Assembly: GCF_001523745.2 (NCBI RefSeq)
Contig: NZ_CP013386.1
Location: 992,001-1,056,000 of the forward strand
DNA length: 64,000 nt
From: Burkholderia mayonis
GTDB taxonomy: Bacteria; Pseudomonadota; Gammaproteobacteria; Burkholderiales; Burkholderiaceae
Direction: 5' to 3'
Shown: positions 56,110 through 64,000 of the stretch, in pieces
Layout of the letters: every line of letters begins with the position of its first letter
Numbering within the stretch: position 1 is the stretch's first letter
Translations under genes and position numbers: made by a program
The notes under the pieces: generated by a model
Seen by the model: the letters and a program-made list of their open reading frames with translations, nothing else
What the model was told of the DNA's origin: nothing
Databases searched by the model: none

Positions 56110-57621
56110 ATGGACTTTAGCATAAAAGGCTGTGATTGGAGCAAAGGCACGGCGAACGGCTTCCTGACGGGGAAATCCGACTGCATCGTACTCGGCGTGT
56201 TCGAGGCGCAAACCTTGTCCGGCGCGGCGCTCGACATCGACGAAGCGACGAAGGGCCTCGTCTCGCGCGTCATCAAGGCAGGCGACATGGACGGCAAGCT
56301 CGGCAAAACCTTGTTCTTGCACGAGGTTTCGGGCATCGGCGCGTCGCGCGTGCTGCTCGTCGGCCTGGGCAAGCAGGATGCTTTCAGCCAGAAAGCCTAC
56401 AACGACGCCGTCAAGGCCGCGTGGCGCGCGCTGCTCGGCACGAAGGCGGTCCAGGTCACGTTCACGCTCGCGCAGCTGTCCGTGCCCGAGCGCGCGTCCG
56501 ACTGGGGCGTGCGCGCGGCGATTCTCGCGCTGCGCAATGAGACGTACAAGTTCTCGCAGATGAAGAGCAAGCCGGACGCGAGCGCGCAGGCGCTCAAGCG
56601 CATCGTGTTCAGCGTCGATCCGGCCGACGACAAGGCGGCGAAGGTCGCCGCGAAGCGGGCCGTCGCGCTCGCGAACGGGATGGACCTGACGCGCGACCTC
56701 GGCAACCTGCCGGGCAACGTCTGCACGCCGGCCTACCTCGCGACCACCGCGAAGAAGCTCGCGAAGGACTGGGGCCTGAAGGTCGACGTGCTGGGCATGA
56801 AGCAGGTCCAGGCGCTCAAGATGGGCTCGTTCCTGTCGGTCGCGAAGGGCTCGATCGAGCCGCCGCAATTCATCGTGCTGCAGTATCAGGGCGCGGCCGC
56901 GAAGGCGGCGCCCGTCGTGCTCGTCGGCAAGGGCATCACGTTCGACTCGGGCGGCATTTCGCTGAAGCCGGGCGAAGGCATGGACGAGATGAAGTACGAC
57001 ATGTGCGGCGCGGGCTCGGTGCTCGGCACGATCCGCGCGGTCGCCGAAATGGGCCTGAAGATCAACGTCGTCGCGATCGTGCCGACCTGCGAGAACATGC
57101 CGGCCGGCAACGCGAACAAGCCGGGCGACATCGTCACGAGCATGAAGGGCCTGACGATCGAGGTGCTCAATACCGACGCGGAAGGGCGCCTCATCCTGTG
57201 CGACGCGCTCACGTACGCGGAGCGCTTCAAGCCCGCCGCAGTGATCGACGTCGCGACGCTGACGGGCGCGTGCATCATCGCGCTCGGCCACCACAACACC
57301 GGCCTCTTCTCGAAGGACGACGCGCTCGCGGGCGAACTGCTCGACGCGTCGCGCGAGGCGGGCGATCCGGCGTGGCGCCTGCCGCTCGACGACGAGTATC
57401 AGGATCAGTTGAAGTCGAACTTCGCGGATCTCGCGAACATCGGCGGCCGTCCGGCCGGCAGCGTGACGGCTGCGTGCTTCCTGTCGCGCTTCGCGGAGAA
57501 CTATCCGTGGGCGCACCTCGACATCGCGGGCACCGCGTGGAAGAGCGGTGCGGCGAAGGGGGCGACGGGCCGCCCCGTGCCGCTCCTCGCGCAGTTCCTG
57601 ATCGATCGCGCCGGCGCGTGA
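56110..57621 (+). CDS. pepA: Leucyl aminopeptidase
   Basis: A 503-residue M17 cytosolic aminopeptidase with two metal ions. The metal-binding core [19 protein letters not shown] (about 276-295) and the signature [16 protein letters not shown] (about 355-370) are intact. E. coli PepA also binds DNA in Xer recombination; that role is not testable here. GAGGA precedes the ATG. holC follows 43 bp downstream, as in many proteobacteria. Confidence 0.97.
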   Translation: MDFSIKGCDWSKGTANGFLTGKSDCIVLGVFEAQTLSGAALDIDEATKGLVSRVIKAGDMDGKLGKTLFLHEVSGIGASRVLLVGLGKQDAFSQKAYNDAVKAAWRALLGTKAVQVTFTLAQLSVPERASDWGVRAAILALRNETYKFSQMKSKPDASAQALKRIVFSVDPADDKAAKVAAKRAVALANGMDLTRDLGNLPGNVCTPAYLATTAKKLAKDWGLKVDVLGMKQVQALKMGSFLSVAKGSIEPPQFIVLQYQGAAAKAAPVVLVGKGITFDSGGISLKPGEGMDEMKYDMCGAGSVLGTIRAVAEMGLKINVVAIVPTCENMPAGNANKPGDIVTSMKGLTIEVLNTDAEGRLILCDALTYAERFKPAAVIDVATLTGACIIALGHHNTGLFSKDDALAGELLDASREAGDPAWRLPLDDEYQDQLKSNFADLANIGGRPAGSVTAACFLSRFAENYPWAHLDIAGTAWKSGAAKGATGRPVPLLAQFLIDRAGA

Positions 57622-57664
57622 TGGCGCGGGGTTCGACGACCGGCATGGCGGGGCGCGGCGAGCG

Positions 57665-58081
57665 ATGACGCGCATCGACTTCCATACGAACGTCGGCGAT
57701 TCGCTCGCGTACGCGTGCCGGCTGCTGCGCAAGGCGTATCAGGCGGGGCAGCCCGTTGTCGTGTGCGCGGAGCCCGCGCGGCTGCGCGCGCTCGACGAGC
57801 GTCTGTGGACGTTCTCGCCGCTCGATTTCATTCCGCATTGCGCGATCGACAACGCACACGCGGCGAATACGCCGATCGTGTTGACCGCGGATCTCGAGCG
57901 CGCGCCGCATCATGGAATCCTGCTGAACCTAGGCGCGGACGTGCCGGCGCAGTTCGCGCGCTTCGAGCGGCTGCTCGAAGTGGTCGGCAACGCGCCCGAC
58001 GAGCTCGCGGCCGGACGCGAGCGGTACCGGTTCTACCGCGACCGCGGCTACGCGCTCAACAACCACAAGCAGGGCGGCTAG
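57665..58081 (+). CDS. holC: DNA polymerase III chi subunit
   Basis: 138 residues. Starts MTRIDFHTNVGDSLAYACRLLRKAYQAG, with the HolC segments DERLWTFSPLDFIPHC and NLGADVPAQFARFERLLEVV. Chi links the clamp loader to SSB. It sits after pepA as usual (before valS in E. coli, but not here). Confidence 0.95.
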   Translation: MTRIDFHTNVGDSLAYACRLLRKAYQAGQPVVVCAEPARLRALDERLWTFSPLDFIPHCAIDNAHAANTPIVLTADLERAPHHGILLNLGADVPAQFARFERLLEVVGNAPDELAAGRERYRFYRDRGYALNNHKQGG

Positions 58082-58103
58082 CCCGAGCGGACGGAGGACA
58101 ACC

Positions 58104-58751
58104 GTGGTCGAAGCCAACGAATCGTCGATTCCCGTGCTGACCGACGTGCTCGTGCCCGGCAATCCGGCGCTCGCGCGGCAGCCCGTCGCCGGGCGCGCGC
58201 AGGCGGGCGCGGCGGCGGGTGCGGCGGGTACCGTCGACGAGGCGCGCGCGGCCGAGCCCGCGGCGCGCAACGCGTCGCCGAGGCTCGTCGACGCGTTGCG
58301 CGCGCCGACGCACGTCGAGCCGCCGTTCGTGCCGACGCCCGATGCGCTCGCGGCCGAGCTGCCGACAGCGTATGCGGCGCCCGCGACGTACGGGGACGAA
58401 TTGCCCGCCGCGCATCCTGCGGCGGATCTTGCGCCGCCCGCTGCACTACCGTCGTCGGCACCCGATGCGGCGCACGCCGCGCCGTCGCTTGGCGCGGACC
58501 TCGAGGCGCGGCAGATCGCCGAGCGGCTGAAGAGCCGGATGACCAACTATCTGACGGGCGAGGGGCGCGGCCTCATCGAGGCGCGATGCCGCGACGCGCT
58601 GCACGACCATGCGGGCTGGCTCGTCGGCCAGATCGCGCGCGAGGTCGCGCTTGCGCTGGAAACCGAGGTGGCGGGCTGGGTAACGGAGGAAGTCGGCGCG
58701 GCGCTCGCCCGTCGCAACGAGCACGGTAACAACGGCAACGCCGCTGCATGA
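58104..58751 (+). CDS. DUF2486-like protein (Burkholderia), unknown function
   Basis: 215 residues, starting IPVLTDVLVPGNPA near the N-terminus. The middle (about 25-130) is Ala/Pro-rich and probably disordered. The C-terminal 80 residues form a helical region (RLKSRMTNYLTGEGRGLIEARCRDALHDH). I associate this with DUF2486, a family largely confined to Burkholderia; that assignment is from memory. The GTG at 58104 has GGAGG upstream. It follows holC by 22 bp and is probably co-transcribed. Confidence 0.75.
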   Translation: MVEANESSIPVLTDVLVPGNPALARQPVAGRAQAGAAAGAAGTVDEARAAEPAARNASPRLVDALRAPTHVEPPFVPTPDALAAELPTAYAAPATYGDELPAAHPAADLAPPAALPSSAPDAAHAAPSLGADLEARQIAERLKSRMTNYLTGEGRGLIEARCRDALHDHAGWLVGQIAREVALALETEVAGWVTEEVGAALARRNEHGNNGNAAA

Positions 58752-58807
58752 CGGAGGGCCGGGGCGGCTCGTCAGCCGCGCTGCGCCGCACGGGGGCGTG
58801 AGACGCG

Positions 58808-58877
58808 GCGCGCAGGTGGCGCGTTGCGTGCGCCACCTGCGCGCAATCATGCGCGAGACGCCGTCGTCGGCGTCTCG
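58808..58877. terminator. Two tandem hairpins between convergent genes
   Basis: The first hairpin is a perfect 15-bp stem (58808-58822 with 58830-58844, 7-base loop). The second is a perfect 10-bp stem CGAGACGCCG/CGGCGTCTCG (58854-58877, loop TCGT). T-runs are weak, so one may be a terminator and the other an RNA-stability element. Confidence 0.55.
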
Positions 58878-58891
58878 TCTTTCCATGCGGC

Positions 58892-59215
58892 TTACTTGAG
58901 CGTCAGTACCCAATGCGCGAGCGTGCCGGCTTCGGCGCTCGTCAGTTGCGTGTTCGCGGGCATCGGCACGTTGCCCCACACGCCGACGCTGCCCTTGACG
59001 ATCGTCTGCGCGAGATAGCCGGCGGCGTCGCCGCGCGCCGCATATTTGTCGGCGATCGCGTGGAACGACGGTCCCATCAAAGTCTTGTCGATTGCATGGC
59101 ATGCCATGCAGTTCTTGCGTTGCGCGAGCGTGAGCCCATCGGCCTGCTGCGCATCCGCATGTGCGGCCGCAGCAACGAACACGATTGCCATCAGGCACAA
59201 GGTCGTTCTGTTCAT
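58892..59215 (-). CDS. Cytochrome c (class I, c8/c551-like)
   Basis: 107 residues. Signal peptide 1-20 (ends AHA-DAQ). The heme motif CMACH is at residues 36-40 and the axial Met is in VPMPAN (Met 85), so this is a small periplasmic mono-heme electron carrier. The start is the ATG at 59215; the frame is open 42 codons further but those lack a signal peptide. A TATAAT occurs at 59258-59263 upstream on the same strand. The redox partner is unknown. Confidence 0.92.
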   Translation of the reverse strand: MNRTTLCLMAIVFVAAAAHADAQQADGLTLAQRKNCMACHAIDKTLMGPSFHAIADKYAARGDAAGYLAQTIVKGSVGVWGNVPMPANTQLTSAEAGTLAHWVLTLK

Positions 59216-59268
59216 GCTGGTCTCCGCCGGAGCAGCGTCCGGCTTGGCGGTGCGCGCATTATAAGAGG

Positions 59269-59299
59269 AAAGGGGGCGCGAGTACGTCGCGCCCCCTTT
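59269..59299. terminator. Hairpin downstream of ilvD
   Basis: The 12-bp stem AAAGGGGGCGCG/CGCGCCCCCTTT. On the minus strand it follows ilvD by 100 bases, with a pyrimidine tail (TTTCCTCTT). It directly precedes a TATAAT that may serve the cytochrome gene. Confidence 0.6.
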
Positions 59300-59399
59300 G
59301 TCGTCTTGTTGCTTTTTGTCGCGTTGCCGTCGCGTCGCCATGGCTTCGCGATGCGAGGTGCATCGCGCGCCGGACCCCGGTCCGGCGCGCGTACGCGCG

Positions 59400-61073
59400 T
59401 CAGCCCGTCACCGCGCCCTTGTTCGCCGGGCGGGCGAGCGCCGCATACTTCGCGAGCACGCCGCGCGTGTAACGTGACGCCGGCTGCTTCCACGCGGCGC
59501 GGCGGCGCGCCAGCTCGGCGTCGTCGACGTTCAATTGCAGCAGCAGCTTGTGCGCGTCGATCGTGATCGAGTCGCCTTCCTGAACGAGCGCGATCGTGCC
59601 GCCGACGAACGCTTCCGGCGCGACGTGGCCGACCACCATCCCCCACGTGCCGCCCGAGAAGCGGCCGTCGGTGATGAGGCCGACCGATTCGCCGAGGCCC
59701 TTGCCGATGATCGCCGACGTCGGCGCGAGCATTTCCGGCATCCCCGGGCCGCCCTGCGGGCCGAGGTAGCGCAGCACGACGACGTCGCCCGCGCTGATCT
59801 TGTCGTCGAGGATCGCCTGCAGCGCGCTCTGCTCGTCGTCGAACACGCGGGCCGGGCCGGTGATGACCGGATTCTTCAGGCCGGTGATCTTCGCGACCGC
59901 GCCGTCTTCGGCGAGATTGCCCTTGAGGATCGCGAGGTGGCCTTCCTTGTACAGCGCGTCGGCGATCGGGTAAATCACCTTCTGGTCGGCGCGCGGCACG
60001 CTCGGCACGTCCTTCAGCTCTTCGGCCATCGTGCGGCCCGTGATCGTCACGCAATCGCCGTGCAGCAGGCCTGCGTCGAGCAGGATCTTCATTACTTGCG
60101 GAATGCCGCCCGCCGCGTGCAGATCCGTCGCGACATACTGGCCCGACGGCTTCAGGTCGCAGATCACCGGCACTCGCTTGCGGATGCGTTCGAAGTCTTC
60201 GATCGACCAGTCGATCTCGGCCGCGTGCGCGATCGCGAGATAGTGCAGCACCGCGTTCGTCGAGCCGCCCGTCGCCATGATCACCGACACCGCGTTCTCG
60301 ATCGACTTCTTCGTGATGATGTCGCGCGGCTTCAGGTCCTTCTTCACCGCTTCGACGAGCACACGCGCCGATTCGGCGGCCGAGTCGACCTTTTCCTGAT
60401 CGGGATTCGCCATCGTCGACGAATACAGCAGCGACATGCCGAGCGCCTCGAACGACGAGCTCATCGTGTTTGCGGTGTACATCCCGCCGCACGAGCCCGT
60501 CGTCGGGCACGCGTTCTTTTCGACCCCTTCGAAATCTTCCTGCGACATGCGCCCCGCGGTGAACTCGCCGACCGCCTCGAACGACGACACGATCGTCAGG
60601 TCGCGGCCTTTCCAGCGGCCCGGGCGGATCGTGCCGCCGTACACGTAGATGCCCGGCACGTTGATCCGCGCGAGCGCGATCATGCCGCCCGGCATGTTCT
60701 TGTCGCAGCCGCCCACGACGACGACGCCGTCCATCCACTGGCCTTGCACGCAGGTCTCGATGCAGTCGGCGATCACTTCGCGCGACACGAGCGAATATTT
60801 CATCCCTTCGGTGCCCATCGACATGCCGTCCGAGATCGTCGGCGTGCCGAAGATCTGCGGGTTCGCGTCGGCCGCCTTCACGGCCGCGACCGCGGCGTCC
60901 GACAGGCGCTGCAGGCCCGCGTTGCACGGCGTGATCGTCGAGTGGCCATTCGCGATGCCGATCATCGGCTTGTCGAAATCGTCCTTTTGATAGCCGAGCG
61001 CGTAATACATCGAGCGGTTCGGCGAACGGGCCACGCCTTGCGTGATGTTCTTCGAGCGGCGGTTGTACGACAT
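59400..61073 (-). CDS. ilvD: Dihydroxy-acid dehydratase
   Basis: A 557-residue Fe-S enzyme, third step of valine/isoleucine synthesis. Cluster and metal motifs: CDKNMPG near residue 122 and [11 protein letters not shown] near 194. The C-terminal GRFSGGTWG and the conserved ASRYTRG are present. The ATG at 61073 (MSYNRRSKN) has GGAG upstream; an ATG four codons earlier is possible. Divergent from a LysR regulator, with a palindrome between them. Confidence 0.96.
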   Translation of the reverse strand: MSYNRRSKNITQGVARSPNRSMYYALGYQKDDFDKPMIGIANGHSTITPCNAGLQRLSDAAVAAVKAADANPQIFGTPTISDGMSMGTEGMKYSLVSREVIADCIETCVQGQWMDGVVVVGGCDKNMPGGMIALARINVPGIYVYGGTIRPGRWKGRDLTIVSSFEAVGEFTAGRMSQEDFEGVEKNACPTTGSCGGMYTANTMSSSFEALGMSLLYSSTMANPDQEKVDSAAESARVLVEAVKKDLKPRDIITKKSIENAVSVIMATGGSTNAVLHYLAIAHAAEIDWSIEDFERIRKRVPVICDLKPSGQYVATDLHAAGGIPQVMKILLDAGLLHGDCVTITGRTMAEELKDVPSVPRADQKVIYPIADALYKEGHLAILKGNLAEDGAVAKITGLKNPVITGPARVFDDEQSALQAILDDKISAGDVVVLRYLGPQGGPGMPEMLAPTSAIIGKGLGESVGLITDGRFSGGTWGMVVGHVAPEAFVGGTIALVQEGDSITIDAHKLLLQLNVDDAELARRRAAWKQPASRYTRGVLAKYAALARPANKGAVTG

Positions 61074-61161
61074 GGGGGACTCCATCTATCGACTGGTTGA
61101 CTGTGGGGCGGCGCGGCGCGCTGCATCGGCGCAGTCCGGCTCAGGTGGGCAAGAATGCAGT

Positions 61162-61174
61162 TTCTCTTAGAGAA
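61162..61174. promoter_or_regulatory. T-N11-A palindrome between ilvD and the LysR gene
   Basis: TTCTCTTAGAGAA: 6-bp arms around one central T. It fits the T-N11-A box bound by LysR-type regulators and lies midway between the two divergent start codons. Confidence 0.6.
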
Positions 61175-61251
61175 TGTCCAATATATTATTCATCATCCAT
61201 TAGGTCGTAATACATATTAATCCGCGTGTCGAAGCGAGTGAGGAGCGTGAT

Positions 61252-62223
61252 TTGACCCCAGATCTACGTCAATGGCGCTATTTCGTGGCCGTCGCCGACG
61301 AGCGGCACTTCGGCCGCGCCGCCGAGCGCCTGTCGATGACGCAGCCGCCGCTGTCGCAGGCGATCCGCGCGCTCGAGGACGCGCTCGGCGTCGCGCTGTT
61401 CGCGCGCACGAAGCGCTCGGTCGAGTTGACGGCCGTGGGCGCGGCGCTGCTGCCCGACGTGCGGCGGCTGATCGCCGCTGCCGACGCGCTGCCGCCGCTT
61501 GCGCAGAGCCTCGCGCGCGGCGAGGCGGGATCGCTCGCGCTCGCGTTCGTGTCGACGGCTGACTACGGGCTCTTGCCGCAGTTGCTGCGCGAGTTCGGCG
61601 CGCGCTATCCGCACGTGCGGCTGCAACTGACCGAGGCGACAAGCGACGTGCAGCTCGAGGAGCTCGTCGCGGGCCGCATCGACGCCGGGCTCGTGATTCC
61701 GCCCGTGCCGCCGCGGCACGCGGCGTCGCTGTCGTATCTGTCCGTGCTGCGCGAGCCGCTCGTCGTCGCGATGCCGGCCGACGCCGCCGAGGCGGCGGAC
61801 GACACGCCCGTGCGGATCGCCGATATCGCGTCGCTGCCGCTCGTCGTCTTCCCGCGTCGTTTGGCGCCCGGCTTTTATGACATCATTACGGGCTGCTACG
61901 GCGCGGCGGGCGTCGCACCGCGCATCGGCCAGGAGGCGATCCAGATGCAGACGATCGTCAGCCTCGTGTCCGCGGGCATGGGCGTCGCACTTGTGCCGCA
62001 ATCGCTGCGTAACCTGCGGCGCACGGGTGTCGTCTACCGCGCGCTCGCCGGCGCGGCGCCCGTCGTCGAGACAGGCCTCGTGTGGCGCACGGACGACGTG
62101 AGCCCCGTGCTCGCGGGCTTCATCGACGTCGTGCGCGGCGACGCGCGGGGTGCTTCGCCGCTCGGCACGCCGCCCGACGCGGTCGACCGGCCGGGCTCCG
62201 GCTCGGGCGCGACGCGGCCGTGA
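61252..62223 (+). CDS. LysR-type transcriptional regulator, divergent from ilvD
   Basis: 323 residues. The HTH is at about 18-40 (HFGRAAERLSMTQPPLSQAIRALE) and the effector domain has FVSTADYGLLPQLLREF. The C-terminal 30 residues are a Pro/Gly-rich tail. It starts at TTG 61252, 6 bases after AGGAG; there is no ATG nearby that keeps the HTH. Divergence from ilvD and the palindrome at 61162 suggest it controls ilvD, itself, or both. Which metabolite it senses is unknown. Confidence 0.9.
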   Translation: MTPDLRQWRYFVAVADERHFGRAAERLSMTQPPLSQAIRALEDALGVALFARTKRSVELTAVGAALLPDVRRLIAAADALPPLAQSLARGEAGSLALAFVSTADYGLLPQLLREFGARYPHVRLQLTEATSDVQLEELVAGRIDAGLVIPPVPPRHAASLSYLSVLREPLVVAMPADAAEAADDTPVRIADIASLPLVVFPRRLAPGFYDIITGCYGAAGVAPRIGQEAIQMQTIVSLVSAGMGVALVPQSLRNLRRTGVVYRALAGAAPVVETGLVWRTDDVSPVLAGFIDVVRGDARGASPLGTPPDAVDRPGSGSGATRP

Positions 62224-62324
62224 ACGTTCGCGCGGCGCGCCCGTCGAACCGCGGTCGCGGCATGCGCGTCTTCGTTGTCGTCGCCGTGCGAGCCGCATCG
62301 ATTCAGAACCTTCAACGCTAACTC

Positions 62325-63215
62325 ATGATCATTCATCCGAATTTCGATCCCGTCGCGATTCACCTCGGCCCGCTCGCCGTGCGCTGGTACGGGCTCATGT
62401 ATCTCATCGGCTTCATCCTCGCGATCGTCGTCGGCCGGCTGCGTCTCAGGCTGCCGCACGTCGCCGCGCAGGGCTGGACCGCGAAGGACATCGACGACAT
62501 GATGTTTTACGGCGTGCTCGGCGTCGTGCTCGGCGGCCGGCTCGGCTACGTTCTGTTCTACAAGGCCGCGTATTACTTCACGCATCCGCTCGACATCTTC
62601 AGGGTGTGGGAAGGCGGGATGTCGTTCCACGGCGGCTTCCTCGGCGTCACGTTGGCGATGGTGCTGTTCGCGTGGCATCGCAAGCGGCACTGGCTCGAAG
62701 TGACGGACTTCGTCGCGCCGATGGTGCCGACGGGGCTCGCGGCCGGGCGTCTCGGCAACTTCATCAACGGCGAGCTGTGGGGCCGCGTGACGAGTCCCGA
62801 CGCGCCGTGGGCGATGCTGTTCCCGGGCGCGTCGCGCGACGATGCCGCGTGGCTCGCCGCGCACCAGGATCTCGCGGCGAAGTGGAATCTGAACGAGGTG
62901 TTCCTGTCGCACCAGATGCTGCCGCGCCATCCGTCGCAGCTTTACGAAATCGCGCTCGAAGGCATCGCGCTCTTCTTCGTGCTGTGGTTCTTCTCGCGCA
63001 AGCCGCGGCCGATGGGCGCGATCTCGGCGCTCTTCCTGATCGGCTACGGTCTCGCGCGCTTCACGGTCGAATTCGCACGCGAGCCGGACGATTTTCTCGG
63101 CCTGCTGACGTTCGGTCTGTCGATGGGGCAGTGGCTGTCGCTGCCGATGATCATCGCGGGCGTGCTGATGATGATCTGGGCGTATCGGCGCGGCGGCGCA
63201 GCCAAGCCGGCCTGA
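62325..63215 (+). CDS. lgt: Prolipoprotein diacylglyceryl transferase
   Basis: A 296-residue inner-membrane enzyme that attaches diacylglycerol to the lipobox Cys, the step before LspA. Seven hydrophobic segments; the signature [13 protein letters not shown] is near residue 142. HPSQLYE near 208 and the HGG motif near 104 are also present. It lies 101 bp after the LysR gene. Confidence 0.96.
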   Translation: MIIHPNFDPVAIHLGPLAVRWYGLMYLIGFILAIVVGRLRLRLPHVAAQGWTAKDIDDMMFYGVLGVVLGGRLGYVLFYKAAYYFTHPLDIFRVWEGGMSFHGGFLGVTLAMVLFAWHRKRHWLEVTDFVAPMVPTGLAAGRLGNFINGELWGRVTSPDAPWAMLFPGASRDDAAWLAAHQDLAAKWNLNEVFLSHQMLPRHPSQLYEIALEGIALFFVLWFFSRKPRPMGAISALFLIGYGLARFTVEFAREPDDFLGLLTFGLSMGQWLSLPMIIAGVLMMIWAYRRGGAAKPA

Positions 63216-63419
63216 GCGCCGCGTCCGGCGGCCGTGGTTGCGCGATCGCCGGGCGCGCGTGGGCAGGCGGGTTGTGCGTATGCCGATTGCGACGCATGAC
63301 GCAGGCACACGTGGTGCGCGATCGCACATGTACGCAATGTGCGGCACATGATCGCAAGCGCAAGGCACCGCGCGCGGCCTGCGACATGGCGCCGCAAACC
63401 GCGACATGTGCGATACGCA

Positions 63420-63450
63420 AAAAAACGCCGGCGACGAGCCGGCGTTTTTT
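63420..63450. terminator. Bidirectional terminator between lgt and the SIMPL gene
   Basis: The 13-bp stem AAAAAACGCCGGC/GCCGGCGTTTTTT with a GACGA loop and T-runs on both strands. It is nearly identical to the cys-operon terminator at 53249. Confidence 0.92.
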
Positions 63451-63481
63451 CGACCGCATGCGGAGCGAAGCCGCGCCGCCG

Positions 63482-64000
63482 TCATTTCATCTGCACCGAG
63501 CCGTTCACGTTGACGGTCACGGTCGTCTTGCCGCCCTCGACGGCGATCGGCGCGCTGACCTTCGCGCTGTCCATCGCGGGCGCGGCCATCGCGAACATCC
63601 GCGGATACGGCTGCACGTTGCGGCCGCTGCCGACGTTCACGTCGCGGATCGAATAGCTGTTGTAGCCGAACGCGCGCGTCGCTTCCTCGGCGCGTGCTCG
63701 GAACGCCTTGATCGCTTCCGTCGTGAGCTTCTGCTCGGCCGCGCGCTGCGCTTCGGGCGACAGCGAGAACGCGACGTTGCCCACCTGCATCATCGGGTTC
63801 AACTGGCCGGCGAGCTTCGATGCGGCCGCGAAGTCGTGCGATTCGAGCACGACCTCGGTGCGGCCGCGCCATGCGGAGATTTTGCCGTCGCGGTCGACGC
63901 TCGGCGACACCGAGAATTCGCCCGTGCGAGCCGTGACGCCCGTGACGCCGCGCGCCTGCGCGAGCGCCGCGTCCGCGCGCTTGTTCAGCTCGGCGGTCAG
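63482..64000 (-). CDS. SIMPL (DUF541) domain protein, partial
   Basis: The last 172 residues of a gene that continues beyond 64000. SIMPL-domain features are ELNKRADAALAQARGV, REARAEEATRAFGY-like ARAEEATRAFGYNSYSI, and a C-terminal VEGGKTTVTVNVNGSVQMK. The family includes YggE/Omp28-type periplasmic proteins linked to oxidative-stress defence. The start and signal peptide are outside the window. A GTG at 63910 is internal and not the start. Confidence 0.88.
   Translation of the reverse strand: MTAELNKRADAALAQARGVTGVTARTGEFSVSPSVDRDGKISAWRGRTEVVLESHDFAAASKLAGQLNPMMQVGNVAFSLSPEAQRAAEQKLTTEAIKAFRARAEEATRAFGYNSYSIRDVNVGSGRNVQPYPRMFAMAAPAMDSAKVSAPIAVEGGKTTVTVNVNGSVQMK

Overview
The window is a GC-rich (roughly two-thirds G+C) bacterial chromosome segment with the gene content, codon use and gene order of a beta-proteobacterium. 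It is almost certainly Burkholderia, and by overall resemblance the B. pseudomallei/thailandensis group; the genus is a firm inference, the species group a weaker one. Nearly all of it is core housekeeping sequence with dense, short-spaced operons. One small decayed accessory island lies at a tRNA-Leu gene (about 41.6-45.8 kb).

Layout. 0-5.5 kb: exported DUF192 protein, a tiny exported Lys/His/Ala-rich protein, RluE-type pseudouridine synthase, isocitrate dehydrogenase (icd), a Tat-exported multicopper oxidase and a cold-shock protein with a long leader. 6-12 kb: clpS-clpA, an amino-acid permease, an exported protein of unknown function and a DUF347-repeat membrane protein. 12-18.2 kb, minus strand: ribF-ileS-lspA-coaBC-dut. 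18.4-23 kb, plus strand: purN, an RsmB/NOP-type RNA methyltransferase, an MscS-type channel and a fatty-acid desaturase. 23-27 kb: NAD synthesis genes nadA-nadC facing nadB. 27-30 kb: rpmB-rpmG, radC, then slpA-ispH. 30.5-35 kb: an unknown gene with its own terminator, then livHMGF (branched-chain amino-acid ABC transporter without a binding protein), then a DUF2278 protein. 36-41.6 kb: argD plus a GNAT acetyltransferase, a ferredoxin-flavin reductase, a YeeZ-like SDR protein, a small membrane protein, rsuA and copC.

41.6-45.8 kb is the only clearly accessory and degraded stretch. It holds two LysR-type regulators (one carrying two compensating frameshifts), a truncated P4-type integrase with two single-base indels, tRNA-Leu(CAA), and a truncated, frameshifted branched-chain amino-acid binding-protein gene. 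I read it as a mostly deleted genomic island.

45.8-53.3 kb is a complete assimilatory sulfate block: cysB divergent from cysI-DUF934-cysH-cysD-cysN-cobA, ending against sirB. The genes cover sulfate activation (CysDN), APS reduction (CysH), sulfite reduction (CysI) and part of the siroheme supply (CobA, SirB). No cysJ flavoprotein gene is present. 53.7-58.8 kb: lptF-lptG divergent from pepA-holC and a likely DUF2486 gene. 58.9-64 kb: cytochrome c, ilvD divergent from a LysR regulator, lgt, and the end of a SIMPL/DUF541 gene that runs off the window.

I did not find a clear new multi-gene system. The observations most worth checking are regulatory: an Arg-rich leader ORF plus intrinsic terminator directly before argD, a palindrome in the icd promoter, an array of GGTTGC half-sites before the 30.5 kb gene, a perfect 19-bp inverted repeat before clpS, a T-N11-A palindrome between ilvD and its LysR neighbour, and the paired compensating frameshifts in the tRNA-Leu island.
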